Both the position numbers and the translations under genes were made by a program. A model generated the notes under the pieces. It saw nothing but the letters and a program-made list of their open reading frames with translations. It did no database searches and was not told the DNA's origin. DNA of 64,000 bases from Pseudomonadota bacterium (lineage in GTDB: Bacteria > Desulfobacterota > Desulfobulbia > Desulfobulbales > JAGXFP01): positions 28,617 to 92,616 of the forward strand of contig JAHJIQ010000002.1 in the NCBI GenBank assembly GCA_018823285.1, read 5' to 3'. This document shows, piece after piece, positions 1-8,849 of this stretch; within the stretch, counting starts at the first letter, position 1; each line of letters begins with the position of its first letter.

Positions 1-1761
1 TTCCTGCCCCCTCCGGACAAAGAGATTGGTGATACACCCTTCGGTCACCTCGTCTCTTTCATTCACAAACAGGGCTTCGAAATATCCTTTTTCCCCGGCC
101 ATTTTATAGCATTGGTCATAGAGTTCACGGCGAGTGGTCTTGTGATAGAGGAATGGGTTGTGTGAGCTGGTTCTCTCTTTTGCCAGAACCACCTTTGGCA
201 GTCGGCCCGCACCGGGCTCTTCCGCCGGTTCCGGATCCGGATACCCCCGGGGCGGTGAACACGGTGCCGATGAGATCTCCACCCTCCCGTCCTTATGAAG
301 CAGCAGCCGGACCCTCCGGAAACGTTCCTTACCGGTTGCAGCATCCCCGGACAAACTGACCGCCGTTTGCAGGAGCTCATCTCTCACCCTGACCGGGTCA
401 CAGGGAATCCCCCAATACGAAGCGGAGGCAAACAACCTCTCCAGGTGCTCCCCGATCAGCCAGAAACCCTTTTCCAGATCACAGAGGATGGTCTCAATCA
501 GCTGGAAATCCGGCTCCGGCTCAACAAGAAAGCGTCCCTTCAGAGAACACTCTTCCCATTCCCGCTCCGGATCTGAATCATAAACAATTCCTGAACCGAT
601 CCCCATTTCGCCTTTCATCCCGTCAAGGACCACCGTTCGGATCGGGACATTAAAAACCGCATCCCCTCCAGGGGTAAAAAACCCGATTCCGCCTGTGTAT
701 ACCCCCCGGCTGTCAGCCTCCAGCTCCCTGATGATTTCCATCGTCCTGATCTTGGGCGCACCGGTGACCGAACCACAGGGGAAGATTGCCCTGAACAGAT
801 CCGCCAGTCCGACCTCGGGACGCAGCTCCCCTCTCACCGAGGATGTCATCTGATGGAGAGTCTCGTAGGTCTCGACATCGAACAGAGACAAAACGTCCAC
901 CGTCCCCATCCGACAGAGGCGACCCAGGTCGTTACGCAAAAGATCAACGATCATCACATTCTCACTGCGATTCTTGACATCATGGGCCAGAGAACCGCCG
1001 ATCAGCAGATCGGTCTCCGGATCCGGCGCCCGGCGCATGGTGCCCTTCATCGGCCTCACCTGACAGATATTGCCTTTTTTTCTAAAAAAAAGTTCCGGGG
1101 AAAAAGACATGATCCGCCGGTTGCCGCTACGGATGAACGCTCCGTAAGAAACACTCTGGTTCCGCCTCAACGCCCGGTAAAGGGAAGCGTCTGCCCCCGA
1201 ATATTCGAACAAAAGCTTCAGGGTATAATTGACCTGATAGGTATCGCCCGTTTCAATGAAGGATTTAATCCGGGCAATATTCTGCAGATAGTCCTCTTTC
1301 TCCTGGCTGAAGGAAACACCCTCGATTACCGGCTCCTTCGGAGAGCTTTTCTCTGCGGAATCCTGCAGCCCTGGGACATTGCCGGTAAACCGGCCGCTGG
1401 CGTGATCAAAAACGTGGGGGAAACGATAGACGCCAAGTTCGGCTACAATCCCGTCTTCGGGTTGCATCAGAATGGAGAGGACCGGTTCCAGTTTATAGCC
1501 GAACTCATAGGCCAGCCAACCGACGACATAAAACCCCTGCGCCATCTTGGCCTGAACTTTATCCAGATAGGCAATTGGGTCATCTTCGGCCCGGCAGATC
1601 AACTTCTCCACCGGATCAAGAAAGAGGAAGGAGTGTTGATTGTCCTCGCTCACCCTGACGGTTTCAAGAAAAACGAAATCATCACATTCCGCCAGAAGGC
1701 CCAACAGGTCATCAAGAAGACGCTCGGGAATTGGTCGAGAATTTATAATTTTTCTCTGCAT
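1..1761 (-). CDS. pabB: Aminodeoxychorismate synthase component I / aminodeoxychorismate lyase fusion (partial)
   Basis: Fusion of PabB with PabC, which together convert chorismate to p-aminobenzoate for folate synthesis. From the ATG at 1759-1761 the frame stays open for 587 codons and runs off the left edge, so the C-terminus is missing. The first ~450 residues are a chorismate-binding enzyme: PMKGT contains the lysine that marks PabB rather than TrpE (PIAGT), followed by DLLRNDLGR and CGSVTGAPK. The rest resembles the class IV aminotransferase-fold lyase, ending in the window with TEGCITNLF. An in-frame TAA lies three codons before the ATG, so this start is the furthest possible ATG. The Shine-Dalgarno (SD) is weak (AAGG). 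Cytoplasmic. The glutaminase partner PabA is not visible here. Confidence 0.93.
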   Translation of the reverse strand, partial: MQRKIINSRPIPERLLDDLLGLLAECDDFVFLETVRVSEDNQHSFLFLDPVEKLICRAEDDPIAYLDKVQAKMAQGFYVVGWLAYEFGYKLEPVLSILMQPEDGIVAELGVYRFPHVFDHASGRFTGNVPGLQDSAEKSSPKEPVIEGVSFSQEKEDYLQNIARIKSFIETGDTYQVNYTLKLLFEYSGADASLYRALRRNQSVSYGAFIRSGNRRIMSFSPELFFRKKGNICQVRPMKGTMRRAPDPETDLLIGGSLAHDVKNRSENVMIVDLLRNDLGRLCRMGTVDVLSLFDVETYETLHQMTSSVRGELRPEVGLADLFRAIFPCGSVTGAPKIRTMEIIRELEADSRGVYTGGIGFFTPGGDAVFNVPIRTVVLDGMKGEMGIGSGIVYDSDPEREWEECSLKGRFLVEPEPDFQLIETILCDLEKGFWLIGEHLERLFASASYWGIPCDPVRVRDELLQTAVSLSGDAATGKERFRRVRLLLHKDGRVEISSAPCSPPRGYPDPEPAEEPGAGRLPKVVLAKERTSSHNPFLYHKTTRRELYDQCYKMAGEKGYFEALFVNERDEVTEGCITNLFVRRGQE

Positions 1762-1923
1762 GGAACCTTACACACCCACCCAATACTTTTAGAATAATTG
1801 CGCCGAATTGCCCGGGGGCAATGGTCGTACCTCCTACCATCGACTCCGGCAGTTGGCAAGCCAAAACCCAATTCCGGGCTGACTCCGCTCTGAAAATGAT
1901 TTCCTTAATCTGCTGACATCTCC

Positions 1924-1952
1924 TTGCCAGAAAAGCAGGAATATTATATAAG
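1924..1952 (+). promoter_or_regulatory. Candidate sigma-70 promoter for the CBS-ACT gene
   Basis: TTGCCA (1924-1929), a 17-nt spacer and TATAAG (1947-1952), about 75 nt upstream of the gene starting at 2027. Seen by eye only. The rest of the 265-nt gap to the divergent pabB shows no gene. Confidence 0.5.
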
Positions 1953-2026
1953 TTTTTGTTAAAATAAATTCGATTAAAGACTGCCACAGATGCAAACTGC
2001 ACTTCACACCTCAGGAGGGTTTTAAG

Positions 2027-2713
2027 ATGCTTATTCAGGACTGGATGGCCAAAGACGTCATGACCGTTGACGAAAACACTTCCCTGATGCGGGCCACCCG
2101 GATCATGAAAGAGAACAATATTCGCCGACTGCCGGTGGTTTCCCATGGCAAACTTATCGGGATCATCACCGATCGCGACGTCAAGGACGCCTCTCCTTCC
2201 AAAACGACATCTCTTGACATTCATGAATTATACTATCTTTTGTCCGAAATGAAGATCAAGGATGTCATGACCAGCAGCCCCCTTACCCTCTCCGGGAAGG
2301 ACACCCTCGAAAAAGCCGCCGTGGTCATGCTTAACTCCAGGATCTCCGGCCTGCCGGTCGTGGATGACTCCGGTCACCTGATCGGTCTATTGAGCGAGAC
2401 CGATGTCCTGAGAGGCTTCATTCACATGACCGGCATCAAGAAAGATGCGATCCAGTACGTTATGGATCTGCCGGATGCTCCAGGTTCAGTAACCAAAGCA
2501 ACGACCATTCTGAAGGAAAACAACGCGAGGATCATAAGCATCCTCACTTCTTTCGAAGATGCCCCGGCCGGCATGAAACGGGTGGGGATCAGGATAGCCC
2601 CCATCGACGACGAAAAGGAAAAAGCGCTGTCCGACCTCCTTGCCAGCACATTCACCGTTATCTACCACGGCCGAGACAATCTCGACAATCTCCCGCAGAA
2701 ACGGCGATCATAA
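2027..2713 (+). CDS. CBS-CBS-ACT domain protein (AcuB-like)
   Basis: Cytoplasmic ligand-sensing protein of 228 residues. Two CBS motifs fill residues ~1-140 (each with an MTxxPxTL- or MTVDENTS-type start and a GLLSETDVL- or GIITDRDV-type end). They are followed by an ACT-like domain at ~148-210, beginning LPDAPGSVTKA. CBS pairs usually bind adenosyl nucleotides and ACT domains bind amino acids or other small effectors; the ligand here is unknown. The start is supported by AGGAGG 8 nt before the ATG. It stands alone, with its own promoter upstream and a strong terminator downstream. The same domain order occurs in AcuB-type proteins, but there is no acetoin-utilisation context here, so no pathway is assigned. 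Confidence 0.9.
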   Translation: MLIQDWMAKDVMTVDENTSLMRATRIMKENNIRRLPVVSHGKLIGIITDRDVKDASPSKTTSLDIHELYYLLSEMKIKDVMTSSPLTLSGKDTLEKAAVVMLNSRISGLPVVDDSGHLIGLLSETDVLRGFIHMTGIKKDAIQYVMDLPDAPGSVTKATTILKENNARIISILTSFEDAPAGMKRVGIRIAPIDDEKEKALSDLLASTFTVIYHGRDNLDNLPQKRRS

Positions 2714-3074
2714 GGAGCATCAATTGAAGCTCCCCGCGACAGATAAGCAAACGGAGTGAGACTCGGAGTCTCCTTGCAGTCGATTACCTCGAGCTTCGGG
2801 GAATGCGTTTCGCGATGCATGTTTACCAAAGCCTGCCACCCGGCAGGCTTTTTTTTTCCGGTTTCCGCCGAGACACTTCTCTTGTTAAAACTCCGTGCCA
2901 AAGATGCGCCGGTTTTTGATTGAAGCTCCCTGCCTCAGGTCGCGAAAAGCGCAAGACCGGTCCACGACGGGCAAACCCTTCCGGGAACTCACACCCCCTC
3001 CTGAGGGGTGTAGACAATCGCCTTGGATGTTCAGGAGATAACATTCCTTCTCCTTCAGCTCCCTTCGTTCTGAC
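2714..3074. other. Intergenic region with hairpins and short repeats
   Basis: 361 nt between two convergent genes. It contains the terminator at 2829-2857, a hairpin ACACCCC/GGGGTGT at about 2990-3010, and two copies of TTGAAGCTCCC (around 2723 and 2920) that look like remnants of a dispersed repeat. A 73-codon minus-strand frame (2823-3044) has an SD-like AAGGAG, but its Arg/Pro-rich translation is unconvincing. Confidence 0.5.
2829..2857 (+). terminator. Rho-independent terminator after the CBS-ACT gene
   Basis: AAGCCTGCC (2829-2837), a 4-nt ACCC loop, GGCAGGCTT (2842-2850), then an uninterrupted T run to 2857. It lies 115 nt past the stop codon at 2713. Confidence 0.85.
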
Positions 3075-5246
3075 TCAGGGTTCAGAGTCCGGTTCGGGTA
3101 CTTCCGGAATTTTCTGCCCGATGACCGTATCTCCCTCACCGGCAACAGCCCCAATCAGCCGCCCACGCCCTTCCGGCAACAACCCTTCACGAAAGGGTAC
3201 CATCATCACTCCCTCATCCAGCCCCGTTCGAATCTCACCGGTGGTCGGGTCCATGGGGAGCATTTTTATACCTGCCGGGACTACAAAATCTTCTTTCTGT
3301 TGCGCTTGCAGCCGAATCCCCTTTTTCATGAAATCAAGCCAGACCGGTGCGGCGACCACGCCGCCGGTTTCGTTGCCGCCCAAGGGCATATGCTGATCGA
3401 ATCCGAACCAGACCCCGGCCGCCAGACCAGGCGTATAACCGATAAACCAGGCATCCATATTGCTGTCACTGGTACCGGTTTTTCCGGCCGCCTCCATGGG
3501 CAACCCTCGTGCCCTGCGCCCGGTTCCTTCCTCAATCACCCCTTTCAGCAGATGGGTCATCTGATATGCAGAAGGCGCTGAAAGAACCCGCTTCCCCCCT
3601 CCGACCCTTCCCGGGTTTTCCAGAAGACGACCTTCACGGTCAACGATTCTGTCAACAAAAACAGGCGGGCGATAAACGCCGCCGCCGGCAAAAACAGTAT
3701 AGGCTGTTGTCAATTCAAGGAGAGACACCCCTGAGGTTCCGAGCGCCAGTGAAAGGTTCCCGGAAAGCGGCGAAGTGACTCCCATTTGGGCGGCAAGTCG
3801 ACGTACCGGTTCAACGCCGATCTCCTGCAGGAGTTTGATGGTGACAATATTCCGTGAATTGATCAGTCCGGTCCGCACGGTGGTCGGACCATAAAACTCG
3901 CCGCTGAAATTTTCCGGCTCCCAGAATTCCCCCGCAGTTGACCCCTGCAGCTGAAGAGGCTCATCCAGAAGGATATCGGCCGGTGTCACCCCGCTTTCAA
4001 GCGCCGCCGCATAGATAAGCGGCTTAAATGCCGATCCAGGTTGTCTGCGGGATTGTACGGCACGGTTATACTGGCTGCCTTCATAGTCAGTTCCGCCGAT
4101 GAGCGCCAATACTCTGCTGCTGTCTGGCGCCATCACAACCATTGCCGCCTGAGGTTCAAGCGCGCCGGCAACACCACCATTACGCCTTCGCCAGGCCCTG
4201 ACCCCTTTGTTGATCGCGAGCGCAGCCGCAGACTGCATCGGCTTGCTTAACGTTGTGTAAACTTTGAGTCCACCACCCTCCAGAGCCTCTATACCGTACC
4301 TGCTTTCCACATACTTGGCGGCCTGATCTACAAAGTATTTCTCGACCATGTTTCCCGCTTCCCGGTTTTCCCAAAGCAGCACACTTTTGTAGGCCCGCCT
4401 GGCCTGCTCGGGGGTAATGTACCCGTCAGCGGCCATGCGGTTCAGAACATATCGTTGTCTGCCTTTGGCCAGTTTAAAATGCTTGAACGGATTGTAGCGA
4501 CTCGGCGCCTGGGGCAGGCCGGCAAGCAGGCTCATTTCAGAAAGATTGAGCTCCGAAGCGCTCTTGCCGAAATAGGTCCGCGCCGCAGCCTCGACGCCGT
4601 AGGCGCCTTCGCCGAGATATATCTGGTTCAGATACAGGTAGAGGATATCCTCCTTCGGCAGATAATTATCTATCCGGTAGGCGAGAATAGCCTCACGGAT
4701 TTTTCTGGTATAGGTTTTTTCAGGCGACAGGAGAAGCGAGCGCGCCACCTGCTGGGTTATAGTGCTCCCCCCCTGTGCCTTGTTGCCGGACCTGATGTTG
4801 TGAATAAGCGCCCGCAGGATCGACCAGCCGTCGACCCCCTCATGATGATAAAATCTGCCGTCTTCCGCTGCGACAAATGCCTTCGGCAACAGCTCAGACA
4901 TTGCCGACAACGGAATTTCAAACCGGTTCTCTCTTGAAAATTCAGCGATCACCCTCCCCCGGTCGTCATAAAAAACAGAAGTAAGCGGCGGTCGGTAATC
5001 CGTGATCGAGGAAATATCAGGGATCTTGAGTGATGTGACAAGGTAAAGCAGCGATCCCAGCAGCACAGTCAGGAGCAAAGCTGCACCAAGACAAAAGAGC
5101 GAGATGTGGATATGGTTCCACTGCCGGCATTTGTCCTGAATGGTGTTCTGATTGCCGGATGCTCCGGCTTTCCTGTTCGCGGTTTTTTTTGACACGGTTC
5201 TGTTGAAGCTCTGGTCCGGAGCATTGGAAATTAACAATCTCCGCAT
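3075..5246 (-). CDS. mrcA: Class A penicillin-binding protein (PBP1A family)
   Basis: Bifunctional peptidoglycan synthase of 723 residues, anchored by one membrane helix (~49-71) with its catalytic domains in the periplasm. The glycosyltransferase domain shows EDGRFYHHEG (catalytic Glu128) and GGSTITQQ (159-166). The transpeptidase domain has SAFK (nucleophile Ser405), SRN (464-466) and KTGT (589-592). All key residues are intact and the length is normal for the family. The gene is transcribed alone. A stem-loop repeat (5262-5316) occupies its 5' leader, starting about 15 nt before the ATG, so it may influence transcription or translation. No good SD is seen, and the N-terminal 48 residues are not conserved, so a later start is possible. 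Confidence 0.95.
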   Translation of the reverse strand: MRRLLISNAPDQSFNRTVSKKTANRKAGASGNQNTIQDKCRQWNHIHISLFCLGAALLLTVLLGSLLYLVTSLKIPDISSITDYRPPLTSVFYDDRGRVIAEFSRENRFEIPLSAMSELLPKAFVAAEDGRFYHHEGVDGWSILRALIHNIRSGNKAQGGSTITQQVARSLLLSPEKTYTRKIREAILAYRIDNYLPKEDILYLYLNQIYLGEGAYGVEAAARTYFGKSASELNLSEMSLLAGLPQAPSRYNPFKHFKLAKGRQRYVLNRMAADGYITPEQARRAYKSVLLWENREAGNMVEKYFVDQAAKYVESRYGIEALEGGGLKVYTTLSKPMQSAAALAINKGVRAWRRRNGGVAGALEPQAAMVVMAPDSSRVLALIGGTDYEGSQYNRAVQSRRQPGSAFKPLIYAAALESGVTPADILLDEPLQLQGSTAGEFWEPENFSGEFYGPTTVRTGLINSRNIVTIKLLQEIGVEPVRRLAAQMGVTSPLSGNLSLALGTSGVSLLELTTAYTVFAGGGVYRPPVFVDRIVDREGRLLENPGRVGGGKRVLSAPSAYQMTHLLKGVIEEGTGRRARGLPMEAAGKTGTSDSNMDAWFIGYTPGLAAGVWFGFDQHMPLGGNETGGVVAAPVWLDFMKKGIRLQAQQKEDFVVPAGIKMLPMDPTTGEIRTGLDEGVMMVPFREGLLPEGRGRLIGAVAGEGDTVIGQKIPEVPEPDSEP

Positions 5247-5261
5247 CAGCAGGCTTCAGTT

Positions 5262-5316
5262 AAAGCTGAGTTGAGCAGCTCGTCTGCTCGTACGAAACTT
5301 ATACCCGAAGGGTGAA
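5262..5316 (-). repeat. Dispersed stem-loop repeat, copy 1 (upstream of PBP1A)
   Basis: In minus-strand sense: CACCC-TTCGGGTATAAGTTTCGTAC, then GAGCAG-ACGAG-CTGCTC (stem 5273-5278 and 5284-5289), then AACTCAGCTTTA. The same element occurs at 30484-30537 and, degenerate and repeated, at 54125-54252, each time in the same orientation relative to the gene downstream. Confidence 0.8.
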
Positions 5317-5411
5317 AATATCAGTGTGCTGAAAAAGCTGAAAACAAACGGGAGATATATTCACGGATAAATGAAAAAAGTATACTACAACGATCGAGAC
5401 AAACAACGCAC

Positions 5412-5447
5412 AAAAAAAACGGCCGCCCCGATGAGGGGCGGCCGTTT
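5412..5447 (-). terminator. Strong terminator of the cytochrome c3 gene
   Basis: A 13-bp perfect stem, AAACGGCCGCCCC (5417-5429) with its complement at 5435-5447, a 5-nt loop and a run of eight A on the plus strand (U tract for the minus transcript). It lies 24 nt after the cytochrome stop codon. Confidence 0.92.
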
Positions 5448-5470
5448 CATACCAGATCTGAATGCTCACA

Positions 5471-5857
5471 TTATTTTGTGTGGCAACCGTCACATTTGGT
5501 CGGACCGGTTTTACCGTCAACACCATCCTTGTGACAACCCTTGCAGTTCTTGTGGGCTGCCTTTTTGGCATCGGCAACGTCATCTTTCAGTGAGCCGTCA
5601 TGACAGGATGCACATTTTGCTTCCTTACCGGCTTCATAAGCACCCTTGGAACCATCGGCATTCTTGGTGTGATGACATGCAGCACACTCTGCCATCCCCT
5701 GATGCTTTTTGTGGTCGAAGTTTACTGAAGTTCCACCTTTCTTCGGGGTGTCGATCTTTACTGTCTCAGGACCAGCATTTCCTGCCACACTGGCACCAAC
5801 TGCAAAGGTCAAAGCCATTGCAAAAGCCGCTACAAAAATTACGATTTTCTTAGCCAT
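5471..5857 (-). CDS. Periplasmic tetraheme cytochrome c3
   Basis: Class III low-potential cytochrome, typically the periplasmic electron carrier that accepts electrons from hydrogenases in sulfate reducers. The 128 residues include an Ala-rich signal peptide (to about residue 26), four CXXCH motifs (CAACH, CASCH, CKGCH, CDGCH) and four further histidines (numbered from MMAKK: His50, 53, 64, 103), enough for bis-His ligation of all four hemes. Two ATGs are adjacent; the second (5855-5857) sits 6 nt from GGAG and is the better start. It has its own strong terminator, and the System II heme-attachment genes are immediately upstream on the same strand but behind another terminator, so it is probably transcribed separately and highly. 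Confidence 0.93.
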   Translation of the reverse strand: MAKKIVIFVAAFAMALTFAVGASVAGNAGPETVKIDTPKKGGTSVNFDHKKHQGMAECAACHHTKNADGSKGAYEAGKEAKCASCHDGSLKDDVADAKKAAHKNCKGCHKDGVDGKTGPTKCDGCHTK

Positions 5858-5975
5858 CATGTCTCCTTTTTCTGTTCATAAAAATGAATGATAAATGAAT
5901 CATGTCTCATTTACGAAATGTGATTATATATTCCGTCCCCTGTTTGATGTCAAGCATGAAAAGGACTCAATACCC

Positions 5976-6007
5976 AAAAAAAAGGCCCCGAAAAGATCGG
6001 AGCCCTT
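5976..6007 (-). terminator. Terminator of the ccs operon
   Basis: On the minus strand AAGGGCTCCGA, a short loop, TCGGGGCCTT and a run of eight U. The stem has one bulged G and one G-U pair. It lies 57 nt after the ccsA stop. Confidence 0.8.
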
Positions 6008-6063
6008 GAATGCACACAAGAAAAAAAATCAAGCTGGATTCCAGCGAATTTCCATCAGAGAAA

Positions 6064-6912
6064 TCAGGATCCCCCATAGCTGTGCAGACCGGAAAGAAGG
6101 TAGTTGACCCCGTAGTAGGTGAATACCACAGAAACAAAACCGATGATCGCCAGCCAGGCTATCCTCTTGCCACCCCAGCCTCTGGTGAATCTGGCATGAA
6201 GTGCAGCGGCATACAAAAACCAGGTGATCAACGACCAGGTCTCTTTAGGGTCCCAGCTCCAGTAGGTTCCCCAGGCGGAGTTCGCCCAGATCGCCCCGGT
6301 GATAATTCCTGCAGAAAGCCAGAGAAAACCGAAGACAATGGTTTTATGGGTGATATCATCAATCACAGTCAACGCCGGCAGAGTAGCCAGAAGGCTGTCA
6401 GGATTCTTCTCTTTGCCCTTTTCGACGTTGGTGTCCTTGATCAGGTACATGATCCCAAGTCCACAAGCCACGGCAAATGCCGCATAACCGACAAAACAGG
6501 TCATGACGTGGGCAATCAGCCAATTACTCTGCAAGGCCGGGATCAGCGGCTTGATGTTCGGATCAGTCAGCCCGGCAAGTGCCATGCTTAAAAATGCAAA
6601 CGGCACGGCAAACGCACCCAAAAGCCGGTTCTTGAACTTGTACTCAAGAAACAGATAGAAAATGATAATCGACCAGGCAAAAAACACCAGCGACTCATAC
6701 ATATTCGACAGCGGGGCATGCCCAATGCCTATCTTGTAAGATTCTGCCCAGCGCAAACCGATTCCGGCGGTAAGAACCAGAAAACCAATCAGGCTTGCCA
6801 GTGAGGCTATTAATCCGAGTTTCCTGGCACGGAAAACGAATATGCCAATGTAGAGAAAGGACGCGAGCAGAAAAATAAAGGTTGTTGAACCCAGAAGCTG
6901 AGAACTGTTCAT
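6064..6912 (-). CDS. ccsA: System II cytochrome c biogenesis protein CcsA/ResC (heme lyase, WWD family)
   Basis: Polytopic inner-membrane protein of 282 residues which, with ResB/Ccs1, exports heme and ligates it to apocytochrome CXXCH motifs in the periplasm. The diagnostic WWD segment is present as WGTYWSWDPKETWSLITW near residues 214-231, with flanking histidines available as heme ligands (GIGHAPLSN, the AALHAR region). Several hydrophobic spans are visible. The start at 6912 directly follows the resB stop (2-nt gap), indicating co-translation. Databases name this half either CcsA/ResC or CcsB, so symbols differ. The neighbouring cytochrome c3 is an obvious client. Confidence 0.94.
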   Translation of the reverse strand: MNSSQLLGSTTFIFLLASFLYIGIFVFRARKLGLIASLASLIGFLVLTAGIGLRWAESYKIGIGHAPLSNMYESLVFFAWSIIIFYLFLEYKFKNRLLGAFAVPFAFLSMALAGLTDPNIKPLIPALQSNWLIAHVMTCFVGYAAFAVACGLGIMYLIKDTNVEKGKEKNPDSLLATLPALTVIDDITHKTIVFGFLWLSAGIITGAIWANSAWGTYWSWDPKETWSLITWFLYAAALHARFTRGWGGKRIAWLAIIGFVSVVFTYYGVNYLLSGLHSYGGS

Positions 6913-6914
6913 GT

Positions 6915-8270
6915 TTATTCCTTCGTAAGTTTTAAGCTTTCGTTGTTTTCAAGAAGATCGGTCAGCGCAGCAAAATCATTGTCAAATCCCAGTTTATTCT
7001 TGTTGCTGGTGCCGCTTATGTGAAGTCTGGCCTTTGCTCCCTCTTCGGAAATATAAAGCCAAATCTTTCGATGGGAAAGAAAAAAAGCTACATAAAGACC
7101 GAGAAGCATCATCGCACAGCCGATGTATACATACCACACTCCCGGGTCTTTGGTAACCTGAAGTCCTGTCGCATAAAGCTGACGGATCTTCATATTATAG
7201 CTTGCTCCGGTTCTCTCAACCACCACGGGCGTTCCCTCGTCCATCCAGAACTGGGCAGGGCTGCCATTGGCATCATTGAACCAGATCTTATGCCGGAACC
7301 GGCCCATGAAACCAGGGCCCATTCGGTTCGTGATTCCGAAAGCGACTCCCTCTTCCGGCCACTTGACCTCCCGCCCAGGCCCGATTATGAACTTCTTGGC
7401 AACATTTGTCGCATTGTTCTCAAGCTCGACAACGTAGGTGTTCTCATAGGCGTTATAGCTTGACTGATAGAAAGTGAGTCCGCCGTACTGGAGAGGATCG
7501 TTCACCTCAATGGACTTGCTGTAGACCTCCTTGCCGTCTTTCAGCACCACCAGATCGGATGTGAACTCCTTGGGCGCACCGGTATCATAAACATCCAGTT
7601 CAAAACGATCACAACGGACTTCAAAATCCAGGGGGATCGGAGTGCTTTTGCCGTCATGAGCATATACCGCGGTTGTGGAACGGCCTTCGGTGATCATCAC
7701 ACTTGCCTTATAACCGAGAGCAGAACCGATAATGGCGCCGAGAAAAATAACCAGAATGCTGACATGGACCGCAATCACTCCCAGTCGGCTCCAAGGGGCC
7801 TTCTGGGCGGAATACAGAGTGCCGCCGTCTTTTTCAGCCGACTGAAATTTCCACGACGTGGCAGACATGACCGACATAACCTCCCTGTTCAGGTCCGCCA
7901 CACTCATCTCGGCAGAATACGCCTGCCGTTTCGGCATCTTGATAATCCGCTCAAGATCCATGGCCAGATTGTCCATTTTGACCAGGCGCCAGATATTGGG
8001 AAAGCGATCTATGGTACAGACCATTAAATTGATGCTGAAAACCACCAGCAGGGAGACAAACCACCAGGCATTGTACATGTCCGGGACGTTCAGGACCTGA
8101 AAGAGCTTGGCCGTGCCCGCGCCGAAATTCTGGATATAGAAATCCATCTCTTTTCCCTGGGGAATAACCGTCCCGATGATGGAAGTCGTTGCCAGGATGA
8201 AAAACGTAAAGAGGGCCAGTTTTACTGAAGCAAAAAAAGCCCAAACCTCATTCTTGTTCTCACTCATCAT
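6915..8270 (-). CDS. resB: System II cytochrome c biogenesis protein ResB/Ccs1
   Basis: Partner of CcsA in cytochrome c heme ligation. The 451-residue protein has N-terminal membrane helices (FASVKLALFTFFILAT near the start), a second helix pair around residues 55-75 and ~165-190, a large periplasmic domain, and a last helix (VYIGCAMMLLGLYVAFFL) before a cytoplasmic tail, the usual ResB topology. Two adjacent ATGs (8268-8270 and 8265-8267) give the expected N-terminus (MSENKNEVW); a GTG at 8306 would add 12 residues without an SD. It is the first gene of the resB-ccsA pair. The region upstream is shared with the divergent rpmB promoter. Confidence 0.93.
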   Translation of the reverse strand: MMSENKNEVWAFFASVKLALFTFFILATTSIIGTVIPQGKEMDFYIQNFGAGTAKLFQVLNVPDMYNAWWFVSLLVVFSINLMVCTIDRFPNIWRLVKMDNLAMDLERIIKMPKRQAYSAEMSVADLNREVMSVMSATSWKFQSAEKDGGTLYSAQKAPWSRLGVIAVHVSILVIFLGAIIGSALGYKASVMITEGRSTTAVYAHDGKSTPIPLDFEVRCDRFELDVYDTGAPKEFTSDLVVLKDGKEVYSKSIEVNDPLQYGGLTFYQSSYNAYENTYVVELENNATNVAKKFIIGPGREVKWPEEGVAFGITNRMGPGFMGRFRHKIWFNDANGSPAQFWMDEGTPVVVERTGASYNMKIRQLYATGLQVTKDPGVWYVYIGCAMMLLGLYVAFFLSHRKIWLYISEEGAKARLHISGTSNKNKLGFDNDFAALTDLLENNESLKLTKE

Positions 8271-8462
8271 GAATCTCTGTGTTTGATTAAGAGTTAAAAT
8301 AACCACTAGCCGGAGGGAGAGCCTTTCCGCCGGCGCAATCCCGCAAACTTAACATTTTACCATCACTCCCGTCAATCAATTATGACCGGATCCTTGAATC
8401 ACAATCCGGAGATATTGCATTGCTTAATTAGCCCCATTTTTAAAAATTGATTCGGAAAACAC

Positions 8463-8491
8463 TTGCCTTATCATGATTGTCACGTTATAAA
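8463..8491 (+). promoter_or_regulatory. Candidate sigma-70 promoter for rpmB
   Basis: TTGCCT (8463-8468), 17-nt spacer, TATAAA (8486-8491), 36 nt before the rpmB ATG. Confidence 0.6.
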
Positions 8492-8527
8492 TGTCCGTTT
8501 TTAAAATCAGTTAAGGAGCTACCAGCA

Positions 8528-8746
8528 ATGGCCAAGAAATGTGATATATGCGGCAAAGGTCCCACCACCGGAAACAATGTCAGTCACGCCCACAACAAGA
8601 CCAGGCGTCGCTGGCTTCCCAATCTGCAGAACGTCAAGGTTGCGACCAGTGAAAGCAGCAGCCGGCAGATGAGAGTCTGCACCCGTTGCATCCGCTCAGG
8701 CGCTATCACCAAACCTGTAAAACGCTCGGCTACCGCCACTGCCTGA
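8528..8746 (+). CDS. rpmB: Large ribosomal subunit protein bL28
   Basis: Ribosomal protein of 72 residues. It starts [17 protein letters not shown] and contains two CXXC pairs (CDIC and CTRC), so it is the zinc-binding form of L28. Basic throughout, as expected for an rRNA-binding protein. The ATG at 8528 is placed by AAGGAG 9 nt upstream; a longer frame from 8477 is not supported by homology. It is monocistronic, with a candidate promoter just upstream and a strong hairpin 29 nt after the stop. Confidence 0.97.
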   Translation: MAKKCDICGKGPTTGNNVSHAHNKTRRRWLPNLQNVKVATSESSSRQMRVCTRCIRSGAITKPVKRSATATA

Positions 8747-8775
8747 TTCGGTTGCACCGATGATCACAGCAACGG

Positions 8776-8808
8776 AAACGGGTTACCGTATCATACGGTA
8801 ACCCGTTT
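8776..8808 (+). terminator. rpmB terminator hairpin
   Basis: A 15-bp perfect inverted repeat AAACGGGTTACCGTA with its complement at 8794-8808 and a TCA loop, followed by TTTGTTATTG. The T tract is modest but the stem is very stable. Confidence 0.85.
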
Positions 8809-8849
8809 GTTATTGAGCAATCTTTACACTTCGATTGTACTGCTCCCGG

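Noticed and set aside
853..1797. 314-codon plus-strand frame
   Set aside because: Lies antisense to the pabB-pabC fusion, which has full family motifs; its translation looks like nothing known.
2823..3044. 73-codon minus-strand frame with SD-like AAGGAG
   Set aside because: Arg/Pro-rich translation typical of spurious frames, spanning a terminator and repeat remnants.
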